Assembly: GCA_003171295.1 (NCBI GenBank)
Contig: PMYF01000679.1
Location: forward strand, 14,023-33,150
Direction of reading: 5' to 3'
DNA length: 19,128 nt
Origin: Acidobacteriota bacterium
GTDB lineage: Bacteria > Acidobacteriota > Terriglobia > UBA7540
Below are positions 1 through 7,723 of the stretch, in pieces. The notes below the pieces were generated by a model. It worked only from the letters and a program-made list of their open reading frames with translations. It was not told the DNA's origin and ran no database searches. The position numbers were made by a program, and so were the translations under genes. The number at the start of each line of letters is the position of its first letter. Position 1 is the stretch's first letter.

Positions 1-475
1 CTCCTTGAAATCGGCGGCGTGCGGCAATCGCAATGCCCCGCCTGGATATGAACGGCACGGACTACGAGGACCTTCGAGAACCGCCAGTATACACCTGAGA
101 CCTTCCTGCGGGAATACAGTGGTGGCATTGTTCTTGAAATCCGCGCGTCTTGATAGGCGGAACAGGAAGAGCTGCAAACGGCAAGAATCCGCCCGCGGTG
201 GCGCAGGAGGCCGCGATTGTGGCACCGGCCTCCCGCCGGCGATGGAACGGTGAGAATGCACTCGCGGCAATTCAATTTCAGCAGCGTCGCCATTCGGAGT
301 TGCGGCTACTTGCCCCACTGGGAAGCAAAAGGCGGAAGCTACTTCGCAACCCTCCGTTTGGCGGACTCGCTGCGCCAGAGTGCCATCGACACATTTGAAT
401 TTGTGCGCAGGGATATCACCAGAACCGCGCAATGGCCGTAACATATGGTATAACCCCTGCCAGGGAGGTTCCTCC
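1..475. other. Gene-free left edge
   Basis: I find no convincing coding region here. The open frames are short, overlap one another and lack ribosome binding sites. Two short peptide-like stretches around positions 48-150 would join only through a frameshift, so they could be the decayed tail of a gene that lies mostly outside the window. The last part is the leader of the gene that starts at 476, including its AGGGAGG ribosome binding site at 462-468. Confidence 0.5.
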
Positions 476-2587
476 ATGGCCCCCGGTAGTGGTCCCGACC
501 AAGCAGCCCAAGATCTCTTGCAGCTTGCCACGGAACGCTTCGGCGATCTGCGTCAAGCCGAAGCAAAGCTGGTCCTCGCCGCGCCTAAGGGCGAGTTCGC
601 CAACTGCGGGCCGAGCGGCGATTTCAACGACCCCTCGAACGATCCCGCAAAGGCCGATGCGTGGGGCCCCGAGCGGCAGGTCCGCGCCGGGCTCATTCGC
701 TGGCTTTGCACTGACCGCGAAGCCGCAAGCCGAGTTGACCCCAAGGGAATTCAGCTTATGGGTGCAAAGCTCACTGGCCCGTTGGAGCTTTCCTTCGCTT
801 CCGTGCCTTTTCCTTTCCTGCTGAAGCTGTGCAGCCTGACGGAGGACAGCGATTTTACTTCCCTCTCCCTCCCCGCGCTTAGCCTAATGGGCAGTCGAAT
901 ACGATCCATGGCCGCCGACGGCCTGGATGTAAAAGGCGACGTTTTTCTCGGCGGGGGCTTCCTTGCGGAAGGCGAAGTGCGGCTGCATGATGCCCAGATC
1001 GGCGGCAGCCTGAATTGCGGAGGTGGCACCTTCAGGAACCCGGGCAAGAACGCGCTAAACGCCGACCGCGCGAGTGTGAAAGGGAGCCTCTTTCTCCGCC
1101 ATGGCTTCCACGCCGAGGGCGAAGTGCGGTTGCTCAACGCCCAAATCGGGGGCGACCTCAATTGTGGCGGTGGCACCTTCAAGAACCCCGGCGGTAAGGC
1201 TTTCGACGCCGACCGCGCGAGCGTGAAAGGGAGCCTCTTTCTCCGCCATGGCTTCCAGGCCGAGGGCGAAGTACGGTTGCTCAACGCCCAAATCGGGGGT
1301 GACCTCAACTGCGGCGGTGGCACGTTCAAAAACACTCCCCATAAGGACGTGCCCGGGAGCGGCAAGGCCCTGAATGCCGGCGGCGTCAATGTGATGCGTA
1401 ATGTTCTTCTCAGCCGACAAACCGGTGAGAAAGGAAAGGAGTTCACTGCCGAGGGTGAAGTGCGCCTCCTGGGTGCGCAAATCGGAGGAGACCTCCTCTG
1501 TGCTGGTGGCAGGTTTAAAAACCCCCCGCAAAACGGTGTGCCCGAGAGCGGCACGGCGCTTTACGCCGACAGGGTCGACGTCAGGGGTAGCGTTTCTCTC
1601 CGGCAAGGGTTCACAGCTGAGGGCGAGGTGCGGCTGGCGGGCGCACAGATAGGAGGCGACCTCAACTGCAGAGGCGGCATGTTTAGCGCCCTAAATGGCC
1701 AAGGTACGAGAGTTGATCACCATCTCCTCCTGCGCGACGTGCGAGATGCAAAGAATGCAATAATCGACCTTAGGAACGCCTCCGCAGATGCCCTCTTCGA
1801 CCACGAAGCGAGCTGGCCTGCCGAGGGAAACCTCTACCTCGATGGTTTTCGGTACGGGCGGGTTTCGTATGGTCCAAGGGAGGCGGAGGCTCGCCTCAAA
1901 TGGCTCGCGCTTCAACGAGAGTTCACGCCTCAGCCTTACCGCCAGCTCGCCAAGGTACTGCGCGAATCAGGCGATGACCGGGGCGCGCGGCTAGTCCTCT
2001 ATGAGATGGAAAAGCTCCGGCGGACTGAGCAATCCCGCATTTGGCGTAACCGTCTCCACAATGAAAAGTTGAGCCGGAGCAGCCTCGTGATGGGCTGGCC
2101 GCGATATGGGCTTGCGCGCGCGTGGGGTTCGGTGCTGCGATACACCATTGGCTACGGCTTCCGCTTGCAGTGCACTCTATATTGGCTGATCGGGCTAACG
2201 GTCCTGGGCACGCTGCTCTTCGGCTTTGGCTACATGGGTGGTTCGATGGCCCCGACCGAGCGCGAGGCTTACGCCTGCTTCGAAAAGCAGGGCTGGCCGC
2301 CGCGCCACTACCAGGCGTTCAATCCGTTCATTTATGCGCTGGAGAATTCCGTCCCGGTGTTGAAGCTCGGACAGGACAGCGCCTGGGCGCCGGACCCCGG
2401 TCCGCGTGAGCAGGAACGCGCCGGCGCGGTGAACTTCCCAACCTGGAAATGGCTCGTTCGGGTTCGTCCCCACGCGTGGGTCACGCCGTGGCTTTTGCGC
2501 TGCTACCGCTGGCTGCAAATCGTATCGGGATGGATGCTTGCCACCCTGTTCGTTGCCGGCGTCACAGGCGTAGTGCGGAAAGAGTAA
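476..2587 (+). CDS. Membrane-anchored protein with tandem GEVRL beta-solenoid-like repeats
   Basis: Protein of 703 residues. I chose the ATG at 476 because AGGGAGG lies 7 nt upstream; the open frame itself extends 32 codons further without a good site. Residues about 150-410 hold five tandem repeats built on AEGEVRLxxAQIGGxL followed by a Cys and GG-F, with AEGEV starting near residues 164, 213, 262, 325 and 381. Spacing is 49 residues between the first three and longer later because of insertions. Such short beta-forming repeats suggest a pentapeptide- or bactofilin-like solenoid. A charged helical segment (about 470-520) links to two hydrophobic helices near 564-588 and 679-700, so the solenoid is probably attached to the inner membrane. 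I recall similar proteins in bacteria, often mislabelled as oxidoreductases, but no catalytic motif is visible and the function is unknown. It converges on the bactofilin gene, 33 bp away. Confidence 0.8.
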   Translation: MAPGSGPDQAAQDLLQLATERFGDLRQAEAKLVLAAPKGEFANCGPSGDFNDPSNDPAKADAWGPERQVRAGLIRWLCTDREAASRVDPKGIQLMGAKLTGPLELSFASVPFPFLLKLCSLTEDSDFTSLSLPALSLMGSRIRSMAADGLDVKGDVFLGGGFLAEGEVRLHDAQIGGSLNCGGGTFRNPGKNALNADRASVKGSLFLRHGFHAEGEVRLLNAQIGGDLNCGGGTFKNPGGKAFDADRASVKGSLFLRHGFQAEGEVRLLNAQIGGDLNCGGGTFKNTPHKDVPGSGKALNAGGVNVMRNVLLSRQTGEKGKEFTAEGEVRLLGAQIGGDLLCAGGRFKNPPQNGVPESGTALYADRVDVRGSVSLRQGFTAEGEVRLAGAQIGGDLNCRGGMFSALNGQGTRVDHHLLLRDVRDAKNAIIDLRNASADALFDHEASWPAEGNLYLDGFRYGRVSYGPREAEARLKWLALQREFTPQPYRQLAKVLRESGDDRGARLVLYEMEKLRRTEQSRIWRNRLHNEKLSRSSLVMGWPRYGLARAWGSVLRYTIGYGFRLQCTLYWLIGLTVLGTLLFGFGYMGGSMAPTEREAYACFEKQGWPPRHYQAFNPFIYALENSVPVLKLGQDSAWAPDPGPREQERAGAVNFPTWKWLVRVRPHAWVTPWLLRCYRWLQIVSGWMLATLFVAGVTGVVRKE
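1061..1354 (+). repeat. Near-identical 147-bp tandem repeat inside the solenoid gene
   Basis: Two direct copies begin at 1061 and 1208, exactly 147 bp (49 codons) apart. The first 115 bp or so of each copy differ at only a few, mostly third, positions. A more diverged copy precedes them from about 914. The near identity implies recent duplication or gene conversion inside the repeat domain. Confidence 0.85.
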
Positions 2588-2620
2588 CTGCGCGTGGCGC
2601 ACGCCGCGCGGGCCGGGCTT

Positions 2621-3049
2621 CTACGGCTGTGGCTTGGCATCCGCGTCGCTTGGGGCTCGGCTTGTAGGCTCTTTAGCAGGCATGTGGCACTGGCCGTCGA
2701 AGAAGCCGCCGGGGTCGACCAGCAGGCAGGGAGTGTAAATGTCGCCGAGCACGATGCCATGTTCCTTAATCTCCAGGCGTTCCGCGGCGTGAATCGTGCC
2801 TTTGACCTTACCGGTAACACTCACCACTTTGCAAAGGATGTCACCCTCGACTTCTCCCTGGTCGTGGACCACCAAGGCGCCCTGAGAGCTGATCTCACCC
2901 TTGAAGTGCGCGTTGATGCGAACCAGGCCGGCGGCGACCTTCATCTTGCCTTCCATTTCCACGCCGGGTTCGAGCCAGCCGACCCAGTCGTCGGGCAAGT
3001 CGGCTAGTTCTTGACGACGCGTGGTGGGTTTGCCCATGCCAAATGCCAT
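2621..3049 (-). CDS. Bactofilin (polymer-forming cytoskeletal protein, DUF583)
   Basis: Protein of 142 residues. The start at 3049 (MAFGMGKP) is preceded by a GGGAGGG-type ribosome binding site; the frame extends further upstream without support. The central part, from the GWLEPGVEMEGK stretch to the GQCHMPAK stretch, shows the alternating hydrophobic/glycine pattern of the bactofilin right-handed beta-helix, flanked by short disordered, charged tails. Bactofilins polymerise without nucleotide into filaments that scaffold cell-wall enzymes or, in Myxococcus, help position the ParABS machinery at subpolar regions. Here the gene lies downstream of parA-parB on the same strand, but 263 bp and a long palindrome separate it from parB, so it may have its own promoter. 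The family call is confident; a role in chromosome positioning is inference from location. Confidence 0.85.
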   Translation of the reverse strand: MAFGMGKPTTRRQELADLPDDWVGWLEPGVEMEGKMKVAAGLVRINAHFKGEISSQGALVVHDQGEVEGDILCKVVSVTGKVKGTIHAAERLEIKEHGIVLGDIYTPCLLVDPGGFFDGQCHMPAKEPTSRAPSDADAKPQP

Positions 3050-3153
3050 CTCGCCCTCCCGCCGGCGTCGCGCCAGTGACGCCGATCCTGCTGAAGTGTA
3101 AGACCCTGCCACCCCGGCCCGGGTTCAAAGGCTGCGGAAAAACCCGTCGGGAC

Positions 3154-3242
3154 TGTCATTCTGAGAAACCGCAGGCGACAAAGAATCTCGTATTGCCGTG
3201 AAAATGGGCGGAGCGAGATTCTTCGCTTCACTCAGAATGACA
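3154..3242. repeat. Long imperfect palindrome between parB and the bactofilin gene
   Basis: TGTCATTCTGAG at 3154-3165 pairs perfectly with 3231-3242, and AAGAATCTCG at 3181-3190 pairs with 3214-3223. The result is an extended hairpin of about 89 nt with internal loops. It looks like an interspersed palindromic (REP- or MITE-like) element. It lies in the gap downstream of parB and could form a strong RNA hairpin, but it has no T-tract, so I do not call it a terminator. Confidence 0.75.
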
Positions 3243-3312
3243 GCGAAGGACCCAGGATGACACCAGGGAAGCGTTTTTTCGCAGCCTGTCCAACCCTTGG
3301 ACCCGCGCTATT

Positions 3313-4158
3313 CTAGCGCTTGACGATGAATTCGTATATCCGATTCAAATCTTCCACTGAATAGTAGCTGATTTCGATTTTCCCGCGCTTGTCATCGCCG
3401 CGGATTTTAACGCGCGTGCCGAGCGTACGTTCCATCTCGAGGACTGCCGCGCGCACGTTGGCGTCAAGCGTGGGCGCTGGGGGCGCGTCCGGCGGTTGGG
3501 CGGGCTCGCGGTTGCTCGCCGCCACCCGGTTTTCAACCTCGCGCACCGACCATCCGTTCTTTACAATCGCCAGGGCCACTTCGCCTTGCACTGACTCGGG
3601 GAGTCCGAGCACCGCCCGCGCATGGCCGGCGGTGAGTTTGCCCTGACTGATCAACTCCTGCACCTCCGGCGGCAGGCGCAGCAGGCGCAGCGTGTTGGTC
3701 ACGGTGGAGCGATCGAGGCCGAGACGCGTCGCGATCTCCTCATGGCTGAGGCCGTGCTTCTGTTGGAGGACCTCGTAGCCGTGCGCCGCTTCGATGGGAT
3801 TCAGGTCCTCGCGCAGCAGGTTTTCGGTCAGTGCCAGTTCCAATGCGTCGCGGTCGCCGAGTTCGCGCACCACGGCGGGAATCGCCGTGAGCCCCGCCAG
3901 GCGCGCCGCTCGCCAGCGCCGCTCACCCGCGATCAGTTGATAGCGCTCGTTCGACCGGCGCAGCAGCACCGGCTGCACGACACCGCTCGCGCGAATCGAA
4001 TTCGCCAGCTCCTGGAGCTTGTCGGGAAGGAAAGCGCGGCGGGGCTGGAACGGGTTCGGATCGATCTGGTCGAGGGCCACCTCCTCAAGGCCGGCGGTGG
4101 CGGTTTCGACCGTGCGGAGCAGCGCGTTAAGGCCGCGCCCCAATGCCTTTCTGGTCAT
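3313..4158 (-). CDS. parB: Chromosome-partitioning protein ParB (CTP-dependent DNA clamp)
   Basis: Protein of 281 residues. The ATG at 4158 has AGGAGG 9 nt upstream and overlaps the end of parA by 32 bp, which implies translational coupling. It starts with the ParB-type GRGLNALL, followed by LDQIDPNPFQPRR and the CTP-binding motifs GERRWRAA and ENLLREDLNPIEAA. Next comes the helix-turn-helix that reads parS (HEEIATRLGLDRSTVTNTLRL and following), then a Pro/Ala-rich linker and a C-terminal dimerisation domain ending EDLNRIYEFIVKR. ParB loads at parS, slides as a CTP clamp and stimulates ParA. Two parS matches occur in this window (4983 and 11994), so its target is next door. Length and motifs are normal for the family. 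Confidence 0.96.
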   Translation of the reverse strand: MTRKALGRGLNALLRTVETATAGLEEVALDQIDPNPFQPRRAFLPDKLQELANSIRASGVVQPVLLRRSNERYQLIAGERRWRAARLAGLTAIPAVVRELGDRDALELALTENLLREDLNPIEAAHGYEVLQQKHGLSHEEIATRLGLDRSTVTNTLRLLRLPPEVQELISQGKLTAGHARAVLGLPESVQGEVALAIVKNGWSVREVENRVAASNREPAQPPDAPPAPTLDANVRAAVLEMERTLGTRVKIRGDDKRGKIEISYYSVEDLNRIYEFIVKR

Positions 4159-4918
4159 GATGGATGACCTCCTGCGCCAGCTCGAGATAGCTGGACGCGC
4201 CCTTGCACTCCGGGTCATAGAGAAAGATGGGCTTCCCGAAGCTAGGTGCCTCGGCTAGCCTTACGTTGCGCGGGATGACGGTTGAAAAAACCTGGTTGCC
4301 GAAGAAGTCGCGCAGGTCATCGCGCACCTGGTGCGAGAGGTTGGTGCGGTCGTCGTACATGGTCAGCAGAATGCCCTCCACCGCCAGCCGGGGGTTGTGG
4401 GAGCGGCGAATGCGGATGAGCGTGTCGAGCAGCTCCGAAACGCCTTCCAGCGCGAAGTATTCACACTGCACGGGAACAATTACCGAGTCGGCGGCGACCA
4501 ACGCGTTGAGCGTAAGCAAGTCGAGCGCCGGGGGGCAATCCAGGAGGATGAAATTGAACTGGTCACGAAGGGGGCCCATCTTCTTGCGGAGCGCCTGCTC
4601 GCGCTCCGGCTGGTCTACCAGTTCAACCGGGGCACCCACCAAATTCTTCTCCGAGGGAATCAAGTGCAAACCCTCGATGCCGCAGGTCAGGACCACGTCC
4701 TGCATGGGGACGTCGTGCATTAGGGCATGGTAAATTGAGCGGCGCGCGGGATCCTTGGGAAAGCCCAGTCCGCCTGTCGTGTTGGCTTGGGGATCACAGT
4801 CGATGACCAGCGTCCACATGTCCTGTTTCGCCAGCGCCGCGCCTAAGTTGATGGCTGTGGTGGTCTTTCCGACTCCGCCTTTCTGATTAGCGATGGCGAT
4901 GACTCTTCCCAAGTTCAA
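4127..4918 (-). CDS. parA: Chromosome-partitioning ATPase ParA (Soj-like)
   Basis: Protein of 263 residues with a deviant Walker A motif, KGGVGKTTTAINL (signature Lys13, Lys18 and Thr19), the VIDCDPQANTT motif near residue 40 and a Walker B stretch ILLDCPPALDLL. It is a dimerising ATPase that binds DNA non-specifically and pulls ParB-parS complexes to segregate origins. No ATG is available: an in-frame stop lies about 12 nt upstream. The start must be TTG at 4918 or, just as likely, TTG at 4912, which would give the usual MGRVIAIANQKGG amino end. Ribosome binding is weak (GAGA). A candidate promoter and a parS site lie directly upstream, so ParB may influence expression of its own operon. Confidence 0.96.
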   Translation of the reverse strand: MNLGRVIAIANQKGGVGKTTTAINLGAALAKQDMWTLVIDCDPQANTTGGLGFPKDPARRSIYHALMHDVPMQDVVLTCGIEGLHLIPSEKNLVGAPVELVDQPEREQALRKKMGPLRDQFNFILLDCPPALDLLTLNALVAADSVIVPVQCEYFALEGVSELLDTLIRIRRSHNPRLAVEGILLTMYDDRTNLSHQVRDDLRDFFGNQVFSTVIPRNVRLAEAPSFGKPIFLYDPECKGASSYLELAQEVIHHDQKGIGARP

Positions 4919-4942
4919 TCTCGACAGTCAGAATTTTACGTA

Positions 4943-4971
4943 AATCTAACAGAGCCGGAAGATTTCCGCAA
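4943..4971 (-). promoter_or_regulatory. Candidate parAB promoter
   Basis: Reading the minus strand, TTGCGG (4971-4966) and TAGATT (4948-4943) are separated by 17 nt. This fits a sigma-70-type -35/-10 pair, with transcription starting about 20 nt before the parA TTG codons. The -35 match is only moderate. The parS site begins 11 bp upstream of the -35 box, so ParB bound there could affect initiation. Confidence 0.45.
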
Positions 4972-4982
4972 GCCCAGGGTGA

Positions 4983-4998
4983 TGTTCCACGTGAAACA
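4983..4998. promoter_or_regulatory. parS: parS site, parA-proximal
   Basis: TGTTCCACGTGAAACA matches the bacterial parS consensus TGTTNCACGTGAAACA in full. The palindrome extends to 24 bp (4979-5002) with one mismatched pair. This is the ParB nucleation site, 65 bp upstream of parA. Confidence 0.93.
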
Positions 4999-5002
4999 TC
5001 AC

Positions 5003-5374
5003 CCCACTGCGCGGGGCTGGATCGTAGAAACCGGCCACCGAATGAGCAAGGAACCGACTACTAGACCTGCGGGCCACTTCTTTCTTGGCGGAACTGCCAA
5101 TCTCCTAGATGCGGCTCCGGGAGGTGGACCCAGGTCCCACGTGGGGTGTTCCTCTATCAAAGGAGGCACTGGATGTATAGTGGTCGGGGGGCGTGAAGCC
5201 AGGATGGAAATCCCCTCCAAGCCGATCTCTGGCAACTTGTTCATCTTCGCTCGCCATCAAATCCCCCTGACAACTTTGAAGCAGATTGGTGCTTCGCCAT
5301 CGTCATGGTCACCTGACGTAATTAAGGGTAGCGCCGGTGAAGCTGTTTCGCCAATTCAACAGGAGAGAACCCGA
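5003..5374. other. Intergenic region between parS and the barrel gene
   Basis: About 370 bp without a credible gene. An open frame runs through from the parS site into the barrel gene, but it has no ribosome binding site until 5361 and its translation looks random. A CACGTG-centred palindrome at 5136-5145 lacks the outer arms of parS. This stretch probably holds the promoter of the gene at 5375, though I cannot pick out a clear -35/-10 pair. Confidence 0.5.
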
Positions 5375-5953
5375 ATGAAAATAGCCGGAATCATGGTTCC
5401 ACTGTTCCTGGTCTTAGCCATCCCGCTATGCGGGCAAGACCCTTACCCTAAGGGCGAAGTTTTCGGCGGCTATTCCTTTTCCCATCATGCAGGTGAGTCC
5501 ACTACTAACAACCTGAACGGCTGGGGCGCCAGCGTCTCCGGCAATTTCACGAGGTATTTTGGCGCAACCGCGGATTTCTCCGGTGACTACGGATCTGAAC
5601 CCTTTGTGCCAGCTTGCACGAGACCCGTGCCACCCGGTTGTCCGACGCAAACCCAGAATCTGGGCGCTTACCATTTCTTGGCCGGGCCGCGTTTCACTCT
5701 TCGAACTCACGGCGCCACACCCTTCGCCCACGCCCTCTTCGGGGTTGCCAATCTCCGCGAGGAGAAGTCGGGCACGCGGAGTGAATTCGCTATGGGCTTT
5801 GGCGGGGGGGTGGACGTCCCTCTTGGAAGGCATTTGGCCTATCGTCTTTTCCAGGCAGACTACATCCCTGCAAGGCGACCCAATGGCGTAAGCGGGTGGG
5901 ACCACGACTTCCGCTTGGAGACAGGCATCGTCTTCACCTTTGGCAAGAAGTGA
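5375..5953 (+). CDS. Outer-membrane beta-barrel protein
   Basis: Protein of 192 residues. The ATG at 5375 has AGGAGAG 7 nt upstream. It starts with a signal peptide (MKIAGIMVPLFLVLAIPLCG, then QDPYP). The mature part begins with the strand GEVFGGYSFS and continues with alternating amphipathic strands such as NLNGWGASVSGNFTRYFG, YHFLAGPRFTLR, FAHALFGVANL and FAMGFGGGVDVPL. It ends RLETGIVFTFGKK, the aromatic C-terminal strand typical of proteins inserted by the BAM machinery. The pattern fits the small OmpA-like / OMP_b-brl barrels (8 strands). Its ligand or role is unknown. It lies between the first parS and the hairpin-rich region, pointing away from parA, so it is either a host gene displaced from rsmG or cargo of the element. 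Confidence 0.8.
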   Translation: MKIAGIMVPLFLVLAIPLCGQDPYPKGEVFGGYSFSHHAGESTTNNLNGWGASVSGNFTRYFGATADFSGDYGSEPFVPACTRPVPPGCPTQTQNLGAYHFLAGPRFTLRTHGATPFAHALFGVANLREEKSGTRSEFAMGFGGGVDVPLGRHLAYRLFQADYIPARRPNGVSGWDHDFRLETGIVFTFGKK

Positions 5954-6033
5954 ATTTGGGTTGCGGAAGGTAGGACTTGCGCGACCTTCGCTGGTGCGTG
6001 TTTGCCGACACGTTCGCGATCATACTCTTGTCA

Positions 6034-6887
6034 TCGGCACTTTTCCAGTTAACTTTAACCTTTTCTGGACGGCTGAAAGGTGGGAGTCGAAGGCCGGTAC
6101 TGGAAGCGGGGAATGCGGCTCTGGCGTGCTGTTCTTTGCGGCGACCCTTCCGCCCACCTTCGCCCGTCCCGGCCCGTGGTGCCCCTCGCAGGCGCGGAGC
6201 GCGGCCCCCGGTTGAGCCAGGGCCGCGCGGAACGCCTGGGGCGAAGCCCGCAGCGGGCGTGCTGGCGTGCCAGCCGTGCGGGCGTTAGCGTAGCGCGGGG
6301 CATGGCGGGCCGAGGGGCGCCGCGCGTTCTTGGCGCGGGGTGGCCCGCTTGCTTTGCCCGGCGCGTAGCTGCCCGCCCGGTTGGCCCGCCAGCTTGCCCG
6401 CGTGGGTTCGGCTTGGCTCGTCGTTTCAAAACGGGTCTGCTGCTGAGTGGTGGCCGCCCCTTGGCTGCGTTCTTTGCAGCCAACCCGCAGCAGCGGGCGC
6501 GCAAGCCCACGGCAGCCGCTTGCGTAGCGGAATGAGCAAGGGCAGCGCGGCCTAGCGCTGACCTGCGGAATGGAGCGGAGCGGCTGACCGGGGACGGCGG
6601 GGGCGCTTTGGGGATATGCGCGCCTAGCCTGCACAGCCGTTGCCAACCATGCGAGCGCCAGCGAGCAAGCCGGTTTCCCACGGCGTTGGTTGGCGGCGGA
6701 TGTGCTGCTGCGCTTCCTTTTCCTTACCACAACGCTTCGCTGTACCCGCTTGGAACGTCGATGGCAAGTCGAACCCACAGCACTTGGCGGTGAGCGTCGC
6801 ATTCCACTTGCAGCCAGCGTGCCAGCCTGCACTTGGGCTGGCGCGTTGGCTGCGCGTGTCACCACAGGGGATTTGGTTCGCGTGGGG
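6034..6887. other. GC-rich, hairpin-dense region without a convincing gene
   Basis: About 850 bp packed with perfect stem-loops. Examples are TTGGCTGC at 6461-6468 pairing with 6476-6483, GCCCGC/GCGGGC near 6248-6260, GCTGG/CCAGC near 6262-6275, CCCGC/GCGGG at 6485-6498 and GCCAGCC/GGCTGGC in the 6820s. Open frames on both strands exist but are Ala/Arg/Pro-rich, overlap one another and have no ribosome binding sites, as expected where GC-rich DNA lacks stops by chance. On the plus strand TTGTCA (6028-6033) lies 17 nt before AACTTT (6051-6056), a weak candidate promoter that would read through the region. It could be a large structured RNA or a cluster of palindromic repeats. I recognise no known RNA family or intron. 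Confidence 0.5.
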
Positions 6888-6912
6888 CGCTTCGCCGTTG
6901 CACGGCGGAGCG
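6888..6912 (-). terminator. Hairpin just after the last gene of the integrase operon
   Basis: A 10-bp stem (6888-6897 with 6903-6912, one T-G pair) with a 5-nt loop begins 8 nt after the stop codon of the 6920-7723 gene. Position and strength suit a transcription end, but there is no T-tract. Confidence 0.4.
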
Positions 6913-6919
6913 GGCTTGC

Positions 6920-7723
6920 TCAGTCTTTCTCGAAGCTGACGTGGATGTCCGCGAGGGTTTCGGATGCGATTCCTGTCACGGTCGCGGTGATGAGGTCTCC
7001 GGCTGCGACTACGGCGGTATGCGCGGTGTCTGAGCAGGTGGTGGAAGTGCCTACGGTGCACGTGATCCCGGTCGATGCGCCACCTTTCAGGATGGTCACT
7101 ACTCCGCTTGAGGCTCCGTGTCCTGCGGTTCCGGCTTTCACGTAGAGTTTTTGCAGCGTGCCAGCGCTCGTCATGGGTGCGCCGGTGGTGGCGGCGGTGA
7201 CTCCGGCACACTCGAGAGCGTTTCCTCCGAAGGGGAAGATGTAATCGGTCTCGGCTGTGGAGAGGGCTCCGGCACAGTCGGCGGTGAATGTCTGCGCGCC
7301 ATAGACTGTGACCGTGCCTTGGGTCTTGGTCATGGCGGTTACTGGCAGGCAATTTGTTATGCTGCCGCTGGCGGCGGTGCAGGTATAGAGCCACGCGGCG
7401 GCTTGGGCTGTTCCTGCTGTCGTCGTGATCGAGAGCGCGGCGCCGGTGCCGGTCCAGTAAATGTAATTGGTCGTGTTGTCGGTGGCGGTGACGGTGCCGC
7501 TGGTTATCGCCTGGGTTGCCGTGCTGCTCGCGTTCGCGAGCGTGCCGCTGCTATAGGTGAGCGTCAAGCCTGTGCTGTTCCACGTGAGGTAGGGCTGCGC
7601 GAATGCTGCGGAGAAAAGCGAGTAACTCGCCGCGTTCGTGTTGCTCGGTCCGGCTGAGCCTTGCGGGAAGGCTGGAAGGCAAAGCGCGGCGATCAGGGTG
7701 GCTACTGAGATGAGGCGTTTCAT
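6920..7723 (-). CDS. Secreted Ser/Thr/Ala-rich beta protein, last gene of the integrase operon
   Basis: Protein of 267 residues. The ATG at 7723 overlaps the previous stop (ATGA), with AAGGA 7 nt upstream. A clear signal peptide (MKRLISVATLIAALCLPAFPQ) implies export. The mature part is almost entirely short beta strands rich in Thr, Ser, Ala and Gly. It has six cysteines in three close-in-sequence pairs (YTC/TNC, ADC/LEC, ITC/TTC), suiting disulfides outside the cytoplasm. The last 100 residues (GTLQKLYVKAG through ETLADIHVSFE) look like a jelly-roll or fibre domain of the kind seen in phage-associated proteins, from memory only. Its place at the end of an integrase-led operon suggests a surface or particle component, or a factor exported by the host. 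The function is not known. Confidence 0.75.
   Translation of the reverse strand: MKRLISVATLIAALCLPAFPQGSAGPSNTNAASYSLFSAAFAQPYLTWNSTGLTLTYSSGTLANASSTATQAITSGTVTATDNTTNYIYWTGTGAALSITTTAGTAQAAAWLYTCTAASGSITNCLPVTAMTKTQGTVTVYGAQTFTADCAGALSTAETDYIFPFGGNALECAGVTAATTGAPMTSAGTLQKLYVKAGTAGHGASSGVVTILKGGASTGITCTVGTSTTCSDTAHTAVVAAGDLITATVTGIASETLADIHVSFEKD

Noticed and set aside
33..153. Possible frameshifted gene tail near the left edge
   Set aside because: Peptide pieces in two frames look mildly protein-like but show no family motif, and the joining frameshift cannot be justified.
1061..1354. CRISPR array
   Set aside because: The repeats are long, in frame and contiguous without unique spacers; they encode protein repeats.
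5136..5145. CACGTG palindrome as a third parS
   Set aside because: It lacks the TGTT and AACA outer arms required by the parS consensus.
4979..5374. Upstream extension of the barrel gene through parS
   Set aside because: It translates the parS palindrome and has no ribosome binding site; the signal peptide and AGGAGAG place the start at 5375.
6020..6865. Long overlapping open frames on both strands (up to 281 codons)
   Set aside because: Products are Ala/Arg/Pro-rich, have no ribosome binding sites or family features, and overlap on opposite strands in very GC-rich, hairpin-rich DNA where stops are rare.
6034..6887. Group I or group II intron, tRNA, or known giant phage RNA
   Set aside because: I could not find a domain V-like hairpin, intron core motifs, a cloverleaf or any recognisable conserved RNA signature.
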